From Ooceraea biroi (Eukaryota; Arthropoda; Insecta; Hymenoptera; Formicidae), in the NCBI RefSeq assembly GCF_003672135.1, contig NC_039512.1:10432874-10496873 (forward strand): DNA of 64,000 nucleotides. The letters run 5' to 3'. Each line of letters opens with the position of its first letter. Position 1 is the stretch's first letter. Shown piece after piece: positions 13,401-26,325 of this stretch. The position numbers were made by a program, and so were the translations under genes. Below the pieces are notes generated by a model, which searched no databases, was not told the DNA's origin, and saw only the letters and a program-made list of their open reading frames with translations.

Positions 13401-16400
13401 AGCTTCCATTACTTCAGACGTATAGGCGTGCCTGGATATTTGAGTTTCAAAGCGATATCAAAAATTAAAGAACTTGGAAAACAATTTTTGAATGGCTGTG
13501 CGAATATTCAATATTGCTGAGTATTCTTTTCTTCGTGTACTTTATAACTTACACTCGTGATTCTATAAGTGGACAAGGTGTGAAACTCATGAAGAAGAGT
13601 TAAAGAGAAATAAAAAGATTTAGAAATGCGATTATATTAATATTAAATGTTCGTTTATTTTGCCTATTAGAATTACATAATTATCAGAAAAGAAATTACC
13701 TAATGCAATAAACTTAATCTAACTTTAAAAGTCAAACTTTGAGTTTTTTGAAGAAAGCGTAAATCTGTAAAGTCTTTCTCGAGATATGAATCCTAAATTC
13801 GAGGCGCCGGGGAAAGGTTGTTAAGCCAAAAGCTTTCCGTCCGAAGGCCAAATACCAAATTATCCCTATGCATACGATACTTTTTCAGCGCCCTGCACCT
13901 TCCGCACCCGGCGATCCCGAAGGATCCGGCCGGGTTTTTTACGACGCCATTCACGGAAAATTCTATTATGGCTGCGGCGCGCGATCCTTTCGGCAGGATC
14001 CAGCGCCGATACTTCGCCCAGACCGCGTTACGACAGCGGCTCACCTAGCTATCGGGGGAAAAGTCGATAAACACCGAATATTGTGTCGTCACCGGCGGAT
14101 AATAAGAGTTAACTCGGTTAATTTCGACGCGCCGACGTTACGGCAAAGGCAACGAAACTAAAGCAATTTGCGGCGTTCAAGCGCAAAGTTCAGCCGTTCG
14201 CGGGGCGAATGTCGTTCTGGCTAAAATCCTTCGAATTCTATGTTAAATCCATTAACCCACACTCCCACTCCCTCTCGACCCTCCTCTCTCGTTCCTTTTC
14301 GTGTTCCAACGATCCCACGCACTCCACGTAATTTCATTGGCAGCCTCCCGACGTTATCAACCCTTCAAGAACCAATTAGTGAGTTACGTCAGTGGAGATG
14401 TAAATAAATAGAGGGTCGGTCGAGAAGCTACGTTGGAACTTCTCGTATCTGTTAACGGAGGTAGTTGAGGAAAATATTCGTACAAACTTCAGAGACCGAA
14501 AACGCACATCGTTTTGGAACATTTTGGAATGTTAGAAATGTTTGATAACCTTGAATGGCTAAAAAGTTATGATATAACGTTGAATCAGCTATCATCACGA
14601 ATCCCATCTAGTACGTACACACTTTTAACTTGTACTGGGCAGTTAGAAATTTTATTTCACTATACACATCATGCATGTTCAAGTACAATACTCATATTGA
14701 TCGACGGACATGACGTAGATACATCGAAAATTGTTTCACTCGATTTAGATACATCATGAACAAGAGACTAGTACAAATGCAATTAATAAAAAGTAACTAA
14801 CACTTGTTCAATAAAATATCAAATTTATATCGTCAATTTTAATGACTTCGTTTATTTGCTTATGTATCAGTTTGCCCTTCGGTGCTAAATTAATTATCCT
14901 GGAGCTTAATGAGTATGTTAATTGTTTATATTAATACGCTGTTACTCGATTAATTGCTTCGTTTGATTGCACAAAGTTGATTAAAGTTGCCGTTAGGCGC
15001 GATGAATTATTAGTTTGCTTGAAGTATTTCCCGCGATACATTATTATGTATAATATTGTACATTATATCTTATGTTAATAGACCTCACGCAAATATTCGG
15101 GCATATCAGCCACGTAGGATTAATTCGGTAATTGCACACATGATAATTGTGTAACAGACATTAATACCGCCGTTGGAAAGTTTTGTAATAACCGACGCGC
15201 GTTACATTAAGAAGATATTAAGTTCAACGAAGCGCTCCGAAAATAATCCTTGAAACAGCGACGAACTCATTACTCGAGATAATGAATCCGCAGAAAACTT
15301 CTAGCCTTTCCCAGGAAGAAAGAAGTAATAGTTTCGGCCGATCCTCGCACAAGAACCCTTGTCCGATTTTTGTGAAATCTCCACGCTGCACTTCTCAAAT
15401 AACTCGAATGAAGTTCCCAATTAATTCACGTAAATAATACGAATAATAATAATGACGTAAATAATAACAATAGCAGACTCTTCTGCTTCTTAACTAAAAG
15501 AGAATGTGAAGTCAATTTATTTCCAGAAAATGAGACAGAGAGGAAATTTAAATTTATTTAATTATTCAGGAGTGTAGACATTCTTATAAATAATGACGTG
15601 TAGTTTTGAAAAAGGTTAATATACTTTTAAAAACACATTATCAGAATTTATTTTTAGTTTATTTTACGTGATTTATTTGTTTTACGGAATTGAAGTTAAT
15701 AATTTGATCGTCATTCCGCATTATACTGTATCAAGTTTCCGATAAAGCAGCAATTTTTTGAGGAACGCATTTTAAGGATAAGCGAGGCAGACCACGTGCA
15801 CAGGCCACGAACAAAATCAAAGTCTTGCCGAGTGACTTGTCGAATGCTAATGCAAACACTTCGGTCGTCGTGGAGGCAAGTTGTGTAAATTGATTACTGA
15901 ATTATTTATCGGGGGCGCGCTCGACCCCTTCTCGAATGTGGCTGCCGCGATCGCAATTTCTGTCTGCTTCCATACCTGTGTCTACTACTTCTACATATGA
16001 ACGTTTACGTTTTAGATCAAGTCAGAAAATTATTTTCCTTTCACGAATACGCGTAATATCGTTCAAAAGCTTCACATCTAAAATTTTAATTTAGACTTAC
16101 CGGAAGAACTTTTTAGAAATATTTCTTTTTTATTACTTAAAATATTTTTAGCTTCAAGCACGGAAAGGCGTTCGATATTTTACCGCAGAAATTTATCAGT
16201 CCCCTCTTGTTTCAGCGGAACTTTCAAATTTCAACTCGAAAATTGCGGAGATAAAGGTATAGGATAGATGTTATAGGCACTATCATTGTACGATTACTTC
16301 TATCCTAAAATTATTCGCGGTCGGTTTAAATCGCTCGACAATTCTCTCGCTTTGAAAGGCTTGTTCTACAAGCACCGCGCTTCTCGTGGTATTTATGAAG

Positions 16401-19400
16401 GACCCTCAGAAACGTTAAATTATACTTTCTCTTGGACGTATAACTCAATCCTAGAACAACTTTTAATTTCCATAAAACCATTTCTCGCCAGCATTAAACT
16501 TCTCTCGCCGGCCATACCGTCGCTACGATGCATCTTGCTTTACCATCTGCTCAGCGATATTATAGTCGTAAGGATTAGCGTAATGTCTGAATATTTAATT
16601 CTAGTATTTTCTAAATGACGCTCGGAAAAATGGGAAAAATAATAAAAATATTTTACAACTGACAGAAAAAAAAAGACAAATTTTGTCCTTCGTTATATTA
16701 TATTTTATGACAGCTGCATAATCCATGAAAGAATATACGACAGAGTTAAAATAAAACTATACATATATCGCGATTAATAATTTCTCTAATTATTTGTACT
16801 TATTATATTATAAGTATACTTTGTTACTAAGAATGAAAAACTAAAGTCGTAAGAAACTTGAGTTTGGAGAAAAGACAGTTATTTCTTTAGCTGATGAACA
16901 ATTATTCTTTGAGGAAAGACAGTATAGAAGAGGACATATTTTTAAAGATAAAAAAATATCTATATGCCGAAGAATAATATTTGATACGTTCGCTATTAAT
17001 ATCAGAAAGTTTACCACAAACCATTCCGTATTTCAAAAATTTTACGATAAAATAGATTTTATTCAGCTTTCTGAAAATAAAATAAAAATAATTTAATAAC
17101 AGTTCATATTCTCTCTCATTAACTGATTCGTATATACATGTAATCTTCCTCACCGTTCGTGCATCGTTTGCACGTGCACTTGACAAAACGTAATCGTCGT
17201 GCCCCTTTATTCATCTACGTGCGAAATTATTATATGCAAGTTTTTAATTTCGGGAGATTTTTAATCTCCTTAAAAGTCTTTGCAAAATTTTTATATTAAT
17301 TCTTAAGAATATGGTATAGGCATGCATCCAAGAACTTGAAGGTAGGTAAGGGATTAATAAGACTGTAGAATCTTCGGAGAATCGAGAGCGTCTAACATTA
17401 ATTAAAAGCTGATCCGAGTGACATCGTAAAAGATGTCCTTGGAAATCCTCGTGGCGGTTACCGAGACCGCTGATGGTTCTTCAAAGGACTTCGCCAGTAG
17501 CGACAAAAAAATTACGCAAAGAAAAAACGAGCGGTGAAGGAAGGAATGATAAAAGGCGAGTACGGGGAACAAGGAGAATGCTGAAGAAATATCGAAGTAA
17601 ATTTCACTGGGTATACTAAAAAATTAACTTAACCCGTGGATAAAAAGGTAAACGGGGAATCTCTTTAAAGAGTTAGCTTAATGACACTCCTCTCATACCT
17701 TTTCCTTCGTCCACGTAGTCCCTCCATTCTTTCTAACATCGTCCGCTTTACAGTTATCACGTCTACCAAATTAAGATAGCAGGAAGTTCGATGAAAGCAC
17801 ACCACGGTAAAATATAAAATTTTATTTGTCAGCGTGAACGTTTTCAGAGTCCCACGATACTCATAGATACATGCAAATATCTTATATTCAGAGCATTCAA
17901 AGAAATCGTTGATATTATTTTGCAAATGCTTAGTATGACTTAATGCGTGAAAATATAAGGATATGAAGATGTGAAAGAGGATTCAAAATAGAAACAAAAT
18001 AGACTCAAATTTTCAATCAATTTTAACTTTAATAAATGATTATAATTAATTAATAAAAAATTATTTTATCAATCAATTGATTAATAAGAAATTACAAATT
18101 GTTAACCATATTTTCCAGATTTTTGCTTGTCTCAATTATCCAAAATTATTATCCAAAAATTTCTAAAATAAGATATTCGAAGCACAAAAGTGCAAATTTC
18201 CAAACACAGATTTGAAAGATAATAAAGATTACGCGATCTTCAGATGAATATTTTATTTATAATTTTTTAATTTTTTAAACAATCTCGTTTTAATTTTGAA
18301 GCTCTTGCCTTTGTAATAACTATCGATGTGACAGCCATCGGGTCAACTATTGTCGAGTTGGAAAGGTGTTACCTTGTACGGGATGGAAAGTGGAAGTGGA
18401 TCATTCAGTCGATAGACGTCAGCCTAACGTAGTATAAACCTAAATCTCGATACCGAGTCAGTTACGCCCGACCGCGAACGCGGAAACGCTCTTTGGGTAT
18501 CGGTAAAATCGTTAGTTCTACGGTGATCCGATTTACGACGTGACAAATCTCCTGGCCTGCACTTGCGGCCAACCCCAGTTTCCCCATTCGTCCGCCATCC
18601 GGGCTGTTTTAGAAAAAGCACATCTTCGGTAGCTGATGAATTTATAGTGACAATTGACATAATCCGTGCAATCCAGAGAACAGCCGAAAGCACTTGTTAA
18701 TCAATTACTTCATCGATTAACTTATTTTTAAACGTTTTCTAAGCATGCAAAGTGTGTAAATGACTTGATATAGAAAGATTGGTAATTTGTGAGAGGCAAT
18801 TGATAGGTATAGATCTGTTTGATCGCTACCGTGAAACTTCCGGATTGAAAACTGTTGAAGCGCTGGATTTCAGCTCTTCCGGACTATTTAAGTCCATGAA
18901 TATTCATTCCATTGAATATTTACATCCCTGATAGAAGAGATTCTTGAAGTGATTGGATTTATTATTGAAACTTTGCATTCCTAAACTTTTTACTTATGAG
19001 ACTCTTCAGGCACGGGAAGATATTTAGAGATTCATACAGGCTCATTAAAGATTTGCGTCGTTGCTCGGGAATCCCTTTACCTGGTCTCAATCTTGAGTGA
19101 TCAAAATCATAAAAGCGGATTCGTTAAGATATCTGTAGCTCGACATTCGCAGTCGTTCGTCGTACGACTCTCTCCTTTTCCTCAGTCTCAAAGAGACAGT
19201 TCAGTACCGATATTTCTCCGGCCTTTTAAAGCCTGACTGCACGGCATCCAGCAAGCCAACTCGCTGCAAGTTCGCAGGCCGCGAAATAACTAATCTCCCT
19301 TAGCGCGGCTGTGCAATTTCGGGGCGAGACAAATCCAATTTCTTTGCGGGGCGTTGTGGACACGGAGACACGTCCTGTGAGCGAGGTTCATTCGCACAAC

Positions 19401-22400
19401 CACGACGGGTACTGTGCCTTACAATAATAGTCGTGCCCCCGTAACGAAGAGATATACGCGTGGGCGGACGCGACGCCAGGCCTGACAAACGAAGAATCCC
19501 ACCATTGCCCGCCATTACGAAAGTTTCCCCGCGCTGTGAAAAACGTCGGATTTCCGCTCTCGGACCTCCCTAAATCACCGGATGTGCTTTCGACCGCGAA
19601 GGTCCGTGGTTGTATCTCAGCCTTAAGTCGAAATCAGTGTTTAGTGCTTTTAAATCAGCTGCCCTCGAGGCCACATTCGCTGCTGCTTACTCTGACTTTA
19701 CTATTCTTTATGTCAGACCTCGAATCTCTCTCCAAATCTTTCCGAAGTTCTGACGTCTTTATGTTCCCGTGATGTGTTCTCTACGTAACTCCTTTTTTTC
19801 CTTTTTTGAACAGGAATCGCCATTAAAAGGGTTCATGTGCTTCTTTCATTCTCGAAATTACGTCTATCGGAATTTGGGAATCTTTCTATTGATAATTTGC
19901 CCTCCAAAAAATATAAAAGTGTAGAAAAGTGTAGTAACAAAGTATTAAAAAAGTAATAGCGATATAAAGGAAAGAAAACGGAACTGAATTTCCTTTTTGT
20001 ACTTCGTAATTATTTTTAATCCTTTAGATCAGAACAACATCTGCAAAATTTTTAATATAAACATTTAAGGTGAAGTTATTAATTATTCCATCAATTTTTT
20101 TAATATCTAACTTTGCAATGTCTGGGTTCTTTCAACGAAAAGTTTTGTTCTTTAATCAAGATCACGAAGGAATTAATGTGCCAAGTTTGAAATTGCATAG
20201 TACTTCCGAAGCTTCGCAGATCGATACAGTTGATCCTGAGTTGATACTTTTCATAATGATAATCATCTTGTTCCCTGGATATCCTATTGCATATTGATGA
20301 TGCGAGGAAAGCTATATAGGTACAATTAGTCTAGAGATGGCCTCCGGTATTAAGCTCACAATAAACGCAAGTATAGATGCGATTGGCTATAAACTCTTGA
20401 TGGGCCACTACGTGAGCAAATAGACGCACCGCTATTTTACGCTCCTCTCTTTACCTCCCTCCGTTCTTCTTTATACGTTGTCACTTCGCGTGATCGTAAA
20501 ATTTTGAGATCGTTTTTCGTCTATAGTGCTCCTCCTTAAAATTGCTTCATATTAGGTCGAACAGTTGCTCGATAAAGAAATTCTTGCCAAATTGTGTTTT
20601 TATATTTTTCAATTGTTACGAGACTTTATGAAGCACCCTAGACTTTTAATTGCAATCGAAACTACTCATCTTCAACTATCTTGATTATTTTAATGGTTTA
20701 GCATTAACGTTAATTAATTTCGATATTTTTACTTTTAAAAGTTTGAACTCTAAAACTTTTTTATGTATTTTCCTTCATATTAGAAAACTTATAAATTTTC
20801 ATAAACTTTTTTATAATTTACAACAACAGGATTAATTTTGATATTAATATTTTCATTATTCTGCAGACAAGAAAGGTGAAGATCGGAACCGATGTGAATA
20901 TTTAAATGCGTCATTTATAGGGACTTAAAAATTCTTATTAAGTGCAAAGTTATCCACGAGCGGAGCGCCGCTCTCGTAAGATAATGCATCGCTGTTCCAG
21001 CTAGCACAGCATCATTTGCAAGGATTACAGCTTCATAACCAAGTTCCGAATTCCCGATAGTGCGGTTGCCGCTGTAAGAAAGCCTTTTTACGACGTCTTC
21101 CTTGTTGAGTTTATCGACGTTTTAAAATAAACGCATTTACGGGATTTACTGCGCGACGGGCCGGCAATTTTCAAAGCTATTTGATATAAGAATTCTCATT
21201 AATTCAACTGAAACGATCGATCGCACATACAATAAACTTTACAGCATCCCCCGCATCAGCAAAGTACAAAAAGCTTATCTGTATCGTGAAAAACGATAAC
21301 ATATCAAATATATAACAGCATCAAAAGCCGCATGAGCAATACCACTAAAAAAAAAGAACTAATCTGCTTAAATACGGAGGCTATGCTAGAAAATTAAAGC
21401 GGGACGTTCTTTGAATGCTCAACGAGCACTCAAATTATACTAGTCAAAATAACTGATGTTTGAATCGATTGAAATTACGCTGAGCTCTCGATAAAAATAT
21501 TTATGTCGAGCCGATATGAAACCCGGTTTTTATCAACAAGAAAACCTTGTGTCAGCGAAGTTGCCGCGAAATATTAACGTCAACGCTGCTGTTGCCCACC
21601 CCTTTTATCTTCCACATGTGAAGTTTTAATATAAAATACGGAATTTTAATATAATGCTGCCGTTATCCCCAGAAGTTTGGCACGTAATATTCTGACATGA
21701 ATATGTTGCTATATGATAAATACGTATAATTAATTTTCGTGCAATAATTTCTTGCATATCACGCACATTATGAGAATTCTCCATTATTTAAATTTGTGTA
21801 GCAGTGGACATTCCACATTGTTTATTACCGGAATATTTAACCTTTTGTTATTCATATCATTCACGTCAAAAGCACTTTGAAAATGCGTGAATTTATTTTG
21901 CTAAAAGCATAATTAAAAACAAGTGTACGTAATCTTATACAAGTTTGATACCTATTCTAAAACATCGATTTTGTTAACTAAAACCATTTGCCCAAATCAC
22001 ATAATCAGGATAATGTATCATGCCTATTATCCTTTATTATACAGAAAAAAAATCTGAACTGAACAAAATTTTATTTTATTAAAGAAAATTATGTACTCGA
22101 TGGGTGTACATGCTATAAATATATTAGTTTTTTTTCGCTCAAGATACTTTTTTCCTCAGTGTAAAAATTTAGTTTAATTTTAATATTTGCGAATTAAAAA
22201 AATGCATCGTATTTGATTATACTCACATTAATTTCAGTCACATTAACTTGCAGTTTAGTACACAGCAAATTATATTTTGTATAATAGTTGCTCGTATAAT
22301 AGACCTTCCAATTAACGTGCAAACACGTGGAAATATGTTTTTATGTTTTAGGAGGAAATCTGTGTTCACTACCAGGTTTCCACATGGGTGCGCGAAATAT

Positions 22401-23667
22401 TAATCAAAAAACTTCCATCACGCGCTCTGACCACGCTTTCTTCGATAAATAATAAGCGTGAGAGCTACGCAACCAGCAAAAGTAATTTTCGAGCTCCTCC
22501 GTGCCCGATGATTAATGATTTCGGCCGCTGATATTGATGAACTGCCGCGCGCGAACTTCGTATAATCGCATCGGCGATTGGCAGCTGCTTTCAGCTCCCT
22601 CGCATTATTAATCTTGTAACGTTCGATTATGCATATTTTCCTCAAAAACCCGTACTCTTCCGCCCTTCTTTTGTTGCTCTTTCAAATTACACTAAACGTC
22701 AGTGCTCAAAGAACACCACTCTCTGGAATTCAAAATGAGAGAAACTCAAAAGTCCTCAAATTTTTATGTTGAAAAATAGAATTCCTCAAAAGTATTCGAA
22801 TATACTTGAAAATATTGAACATGTTTTTTTATATTAAAAATCAAAATAAGAGACAAAACATAACATGCACGTAATGTGAGAATGTGTTCAAAACTTCGTC
22901 ACGTTTAAACTTTCATTTGTTTGAATAGATCTTTGCGCGGCAAAAGGTTCGGGTCTTGAGTGACAGATCTGCAAAGCCGAGGTGGCGAGAAAAGTGATGG
23001 TGGCTCAAAAAAAAGAAAGAGCGGTCACGGACAGAGTTACGCAGGGATGCGCTTCTTTCACATGCAAATTCCCGACTTAACAAAAGTGCGACTGAATAAT
23101 ACAGCCACCGCAGCGTCGGCGTCGCTGGATTTTATTTCACTGTGAACGCGTGTCCGGTAATCCAGCGAAGCCAGCGTAGTGATCATAACGATTGACAAGA
23201 AACGTATCACCCTTTATGGGAACTATTGTTTTTAGAGAGAGAATCGATATGCTGAAGAACCGAGGTTCGTTATAATTATTGATTGATGGGATCGGGAATT
23301 CCGCGTTAATTAGGGTACCCCATAATCGATCGATATTAATTAATTAATCAATTAATATTCAACTATGCATAACATTCGGTTCCCCTTCCCTCCTCTCCTA
23401 TTTGGATATCACTGAAATGTAGGTACTTAAGATAAAACTCCTAATTAAGGAAAGAATTCTTTGAAGAGACTTTTGGGTCATGGAATTAATGCAATCACAC
23501 TGAGAAATGAGCGGAAAGTTAATTGATGATCAGCCAATCACTAATAATCTTTTGTTATCGTAATGACGTCAGCAGTTACCTGTCGAGATAGTAACACCTG
23601 AATGCAATTAGGGACAAATACATTGAATTGATTTGATTTCTGCCAGAAATCATGATCATGTTATAAA
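7441..23667. other. Noncoding DNA, no gene recognised
   Basis: No exon I could support. The longest frame, a 146-codon minus-strand frame starting with ATG at 8026, passes through a poly-A/T run and has no recognisable domain. CpG-rich patches lie near 8050-8540, 12300-13110 and 19140-19560. AT-rich tracts dominate 11500-11640, 16620-16840, 18000-18300 and 20640-20860. A short palindromic ATTAAT-rich tract lies at about 23334-23360. No transposon termini, RNA gene or long tandem array was seen. Confidence 0.6.
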
Positions 23668-23744
23668 ATTATATATAAAATGTACACCGTAATGAAAAAG
23701 CAAAAACTGTGATGAAAAGTTTGTGTTATGAAATTATCTCAATT
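23668..23744 (+). repeat. 77-bp direct repeat, copy 1
   Basis: These 77 bp recur in the same orientation at 24423-24499 with one mismatch (AATGAAAAAG here, AATGAAACAG there). Similarity stops abruptly at both ends. The unit is AT-rich and contains an imperfect short hairpin (CAAAAACT ... AGTTTGTG). No family was recognised. Confidence 0.9.
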
Positions 23745-24422
23745 TATGATGAATCCGCTTCGTGATGCGCAAGGTTTTCGAGGTAAAATCGCAACCGTGT
23801 GAGGAATGTTCTTAAAAGACTCATTAGAAGAACAAATCAGCAAGGCGCACCATTTGGCCAACCATTTGGCCAGCCGTCTGCGGCCCTGTTCTGCAGAACA
23901 CCTTCGCCATCCTATTCGCCAGCGACGCCTTTTATTTCCACTTAAGGGCCATTCATATTTAAAGTTGTATCCGCCACGGACTAGGATTTACTGACGCTAC
24001 CGCTTAGTAAAGTATGTAAAGCAGTAACCAGCCGCGCGATGTATAGTTCGCCGAGCAGTCGCCTCAGAAGTAAATCCACCGCAAGCTTTGTGCTGGCCCG
24101 GCTAGCTTCGATGCACCAATGGCAAAACCTCTTCTAATACTAGCGCGAAGTTGGGGATTAATCTTCTCGGTATTCCAAAAAGTTCCGAATTCATTTTTAA
24201 CAGCGAGAGAAAAGTAAAGAATGACTCTTAAGCTTAGCTTAAGATTCTCGAGAGTTGGTAAAGCCGAAATTGTTGGAGATTCCATGCAAAAAAATTATCG
24301 GCCATCTCGTATAAAATAAATGTACAAATGATCCTATCGTATAATTTGTATCACATATACTAATCATAAATTTTCCATATCGTAATTATTCAGTTTCTTA
24401 ACAAAGATTGAGTAAATTTGAC

Positions 24423-24499
24423 ATTATATATAAAATGTACACCGTAATGAAACAGCAAAAACTGTGATGAAAAGTTTGTGTTATGAAATTATCTCAATT
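24423..24499 (+). repeat. 77-bp direct repeat, copy 2
   Basis: This is the second copy of the unit at 23668-23744, 755 bp downstream, identical except for one base. The intervening sequence is CpG-richer and unrelated to the unit. The pair could be a local duplication, or two insertions of one short interspersed element. I saw no clear target-site duplication around either copy. Confidence 0.9.
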
Positions 24500-25177
24500 C
24501 ACAAAAAATATTGACGTTATATGCTCATAGTGTGCACATTGTCCGAATTTCATTCTGGCTTGTCGCACCTGCGGTGACAGGCAACTAAACGGAAAGGAAT
24601 TTTCTTGAGGAGCGACTGAAAGCCAGACGGATAAATTCCGAAGGGTATCGGGACAAAGTGCTCCCTGTAGTGTCGTCGTGCGGCATTTATTTGTCCGAAC
24701 GGAGAAAGAAGAAAAAGTTATTATTTCATCCCATCCCGATCGTTTTTCTCCCTTCTTCCGGTGCGAATCTCCGATGGGTCGGCCGAGTTTTCCCGGCAAT
24801 TTCCACTCACGATCGCACAATCGCCCCCATCGGCGTTTCTTCCAGAATTCAGAAAATAAAACGAGCCCGCTGCTCACCGTCTCGCATTTTTGATGAAGTT
24901 ATGACTTCGAAAACGTATATGTACGGTACGTCAAGCAGGAAGATCCCCTTTCGCCTTGGACCTTAGCAACAAGTGTTCGCGGAAGGATACAGCTTGCAGA
25001 TCATAAAACAAACGAGCTGAAAGACTAAGGGAACGATAACTCGCGAAACAGAAAAGTGAAGAAACATTTGCGAGACAGATATTGATTAGGGGGAGAATCG
25101 AGCATATCTTACATCATTATTTATATATGAATAATACAATAACGATAAATAAAGAAAGAATTCTGAATTTGGATATA
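24500..25177. other. Noncoding DNA between repeats
   Basis: No gene recognised. Overlapping open frames on both strands at 24494-24966 have no recognisable domain and probably reflect a locally GC-rich, stop-poor sequence. The last 100 bp before the fold-back element are AT-rich. Confidence 0.55.
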
Positions 25178-25383
25178 TAGGGTGTCCCAGACCTACCGTA
25201 CCACCGGTTAATGGTAGATTCCTGAGGTGATTCTGAGACGAATGTTCCTCTTGCAAAATGTCGAGGGTGGCGTAGTTTCGGCGCTACGAAGGGTTGTAGT
25301 TATCCTATCCTTGTGTAGAATTTTCCCGCGTTCAGTGACGGTAGGTCGAAGGGGTCCCGCGCATCGCGCACACTTCAATTTGA
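25178..25383 (+). repeat. Left arm of fold-back element
   Basis: 206-bp arm that pairs with 25404-25609. Mismatches lie at the outermost base, two around GTGTAGAATTTTCCC, and two adjacent ones in GACGGTAGG, against the corresponding right-arm bases. Confidence 0.92.
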
Positions 25384-25403
25384 TCTTAATTTTTCGCGGC
25401 TGT

Positions 25404-25609
25404 TCAAATTGAAGTGTGCGCGATGCGCGGGACCCCTTCGACTCACCGTCACTGAACGCGGAAAAATTCTGCACAAGGATAGGATAACTACAACCCTTCG
25501 TAGCGCCGAAACTACGCCACCCTCGACATTTTGCAAGAGGAACATTCGTCTCAGAATCACCTCAGGAATCTACCATTAACCGGTGGTACGGTAGGTCTGG
25601 GACACCCTG
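25404..25609 (-). repeat. Right arm of fold-back element
   Basis: 206-bp reverse complement of the left arm, starting directly after the 20-nt loop and ending at ACACCCTG. Arm lengths are equal, so no indel has accumulated since the arms were last identical. Confidence 0.92.
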
Positions 25610-26248
25610 TATAGATAGGCAGGCAAATAAATGTGTAAGTCCGGTACTCGAATTTTTTATGTTTCCAACGATTCTGACAGGTTTCCATGATGCATTGCGC
25701 CTTTGGGATCAAATCTGATCGTGTTCTATATCTGTCTAGGCACGTTTTTAAGATCACACGTTACTACCGTTAATCGTTAACTAGGTGATTTCACGCGCTT
25801 CTAAATGTTTCCTGGACATTTTTTGTTACCATAGGACAAAAAGCTCCCCCGAGGATTGGCCGTTCCCGAAGTTTAAGCGGAGGTTTAAGAGTCGGCCGAT
25901 CGTAAGTAGTTCGCGAACTCGACAACCGCTTAGGAAGTTGGGTGAAATTCGGAGAACGCCGAAAGTGATTTCCGACCGCCGGAAACTTGCTTAAATCTCG
26001 AGATGATTTTCGAGGTTCCGCGAGTTTATGGCGGCCGCGTCGATTGGAAACTTTCACGCTCCTCACACGAAATGGTCCCCGGAAAGTCCCAAGCAGATGT
26101 TCACGAGAATCTAAATTTCGCAGATAAGGAATCGCGAAATGCACAAGGAAATATGCTTCCTATACTTATCATTTTTAGTCCATGAGTTTCTCCTCAAGCT
26201 AGTTTTATGCTACTTATGCAGTTTCCATAATCTTGCGCGCGCAAACTA
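25610..26248. other. Spacer between fold-back element and mariner
   Basis: No gene recognised. The first base pairs are the putative TATA duplication. The 25790-26150 part is CpG-rich and open on both strands without a recognisable domain. The last two bases (TA, 26247-26248) are the left copy of the mariner target-site duplication. Confidence 0.55.
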
Positions 26249-26280
26249 TTGGGTTGGCCAAAAAGTAATTGCGTTTTTTT
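26249..26280 (+). repeat. mariner terminal inverted repeat, left
   Basis: 32 bp, a perfect reverse complement of 27505-27536. It includes the TTGGCC core and ends in a T-run. In mariner elements these repeats are the transposase binding sites. Confidence 0.95.
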
Positions 26281-26325
26281 TTATATAAATAAAAGGCGAA
26301 TTTTTCATGGGAAACAAAAACTTTA

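Larger units (their letters stand above)
25178..25609. mobile_element. Fold-back (long inverted repeat) MITE-like element
   Basis: The left arm (25178-25383) and right arm (25404-25609) are each 206 bp and are reverse complements, with five mismatches and no indels by my reading. They are separated by a 20-nt loop at 25384-25403. The outer ends read (T/C)AGGGTGTCCCAG and its complement. TATA flanks both sides (25174-25177 and 25610-25613) and may be a 4-bp target-site duplication, though a TA duplication cannot be excluded. There is no transposase frame; the matching short frames on the two strands are simply the two arms. The structure is that of a non-autonomous DNA transposon. I could not assign its superfamily. 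The near-identity of the arms suggests recent insertion or arm homogenisation. Confidence 0.9.

Noticed and set aside
18424..18693. 89-codon minus frame resembling a signal peptide plus propeptide ending in SRFRF
   Set aside because: It starts at GTG, shows no G/C third-position bias, and has no dibasic-flanked conserved peptide I recognise.
23668..24499. Possible LTR retrotransposon bounded by the 77-bp repeats
   Set aside because: The repeats lack TG...CA ends, a primer-binding site and a polypurine tract, and the interior encodes nothing retroviral-like.
25227..25560. Two near-identical 61-codon frames on opposite strands
   Set aside because: They are the two arms of the fold-back element read inward, not a duplicated gene.
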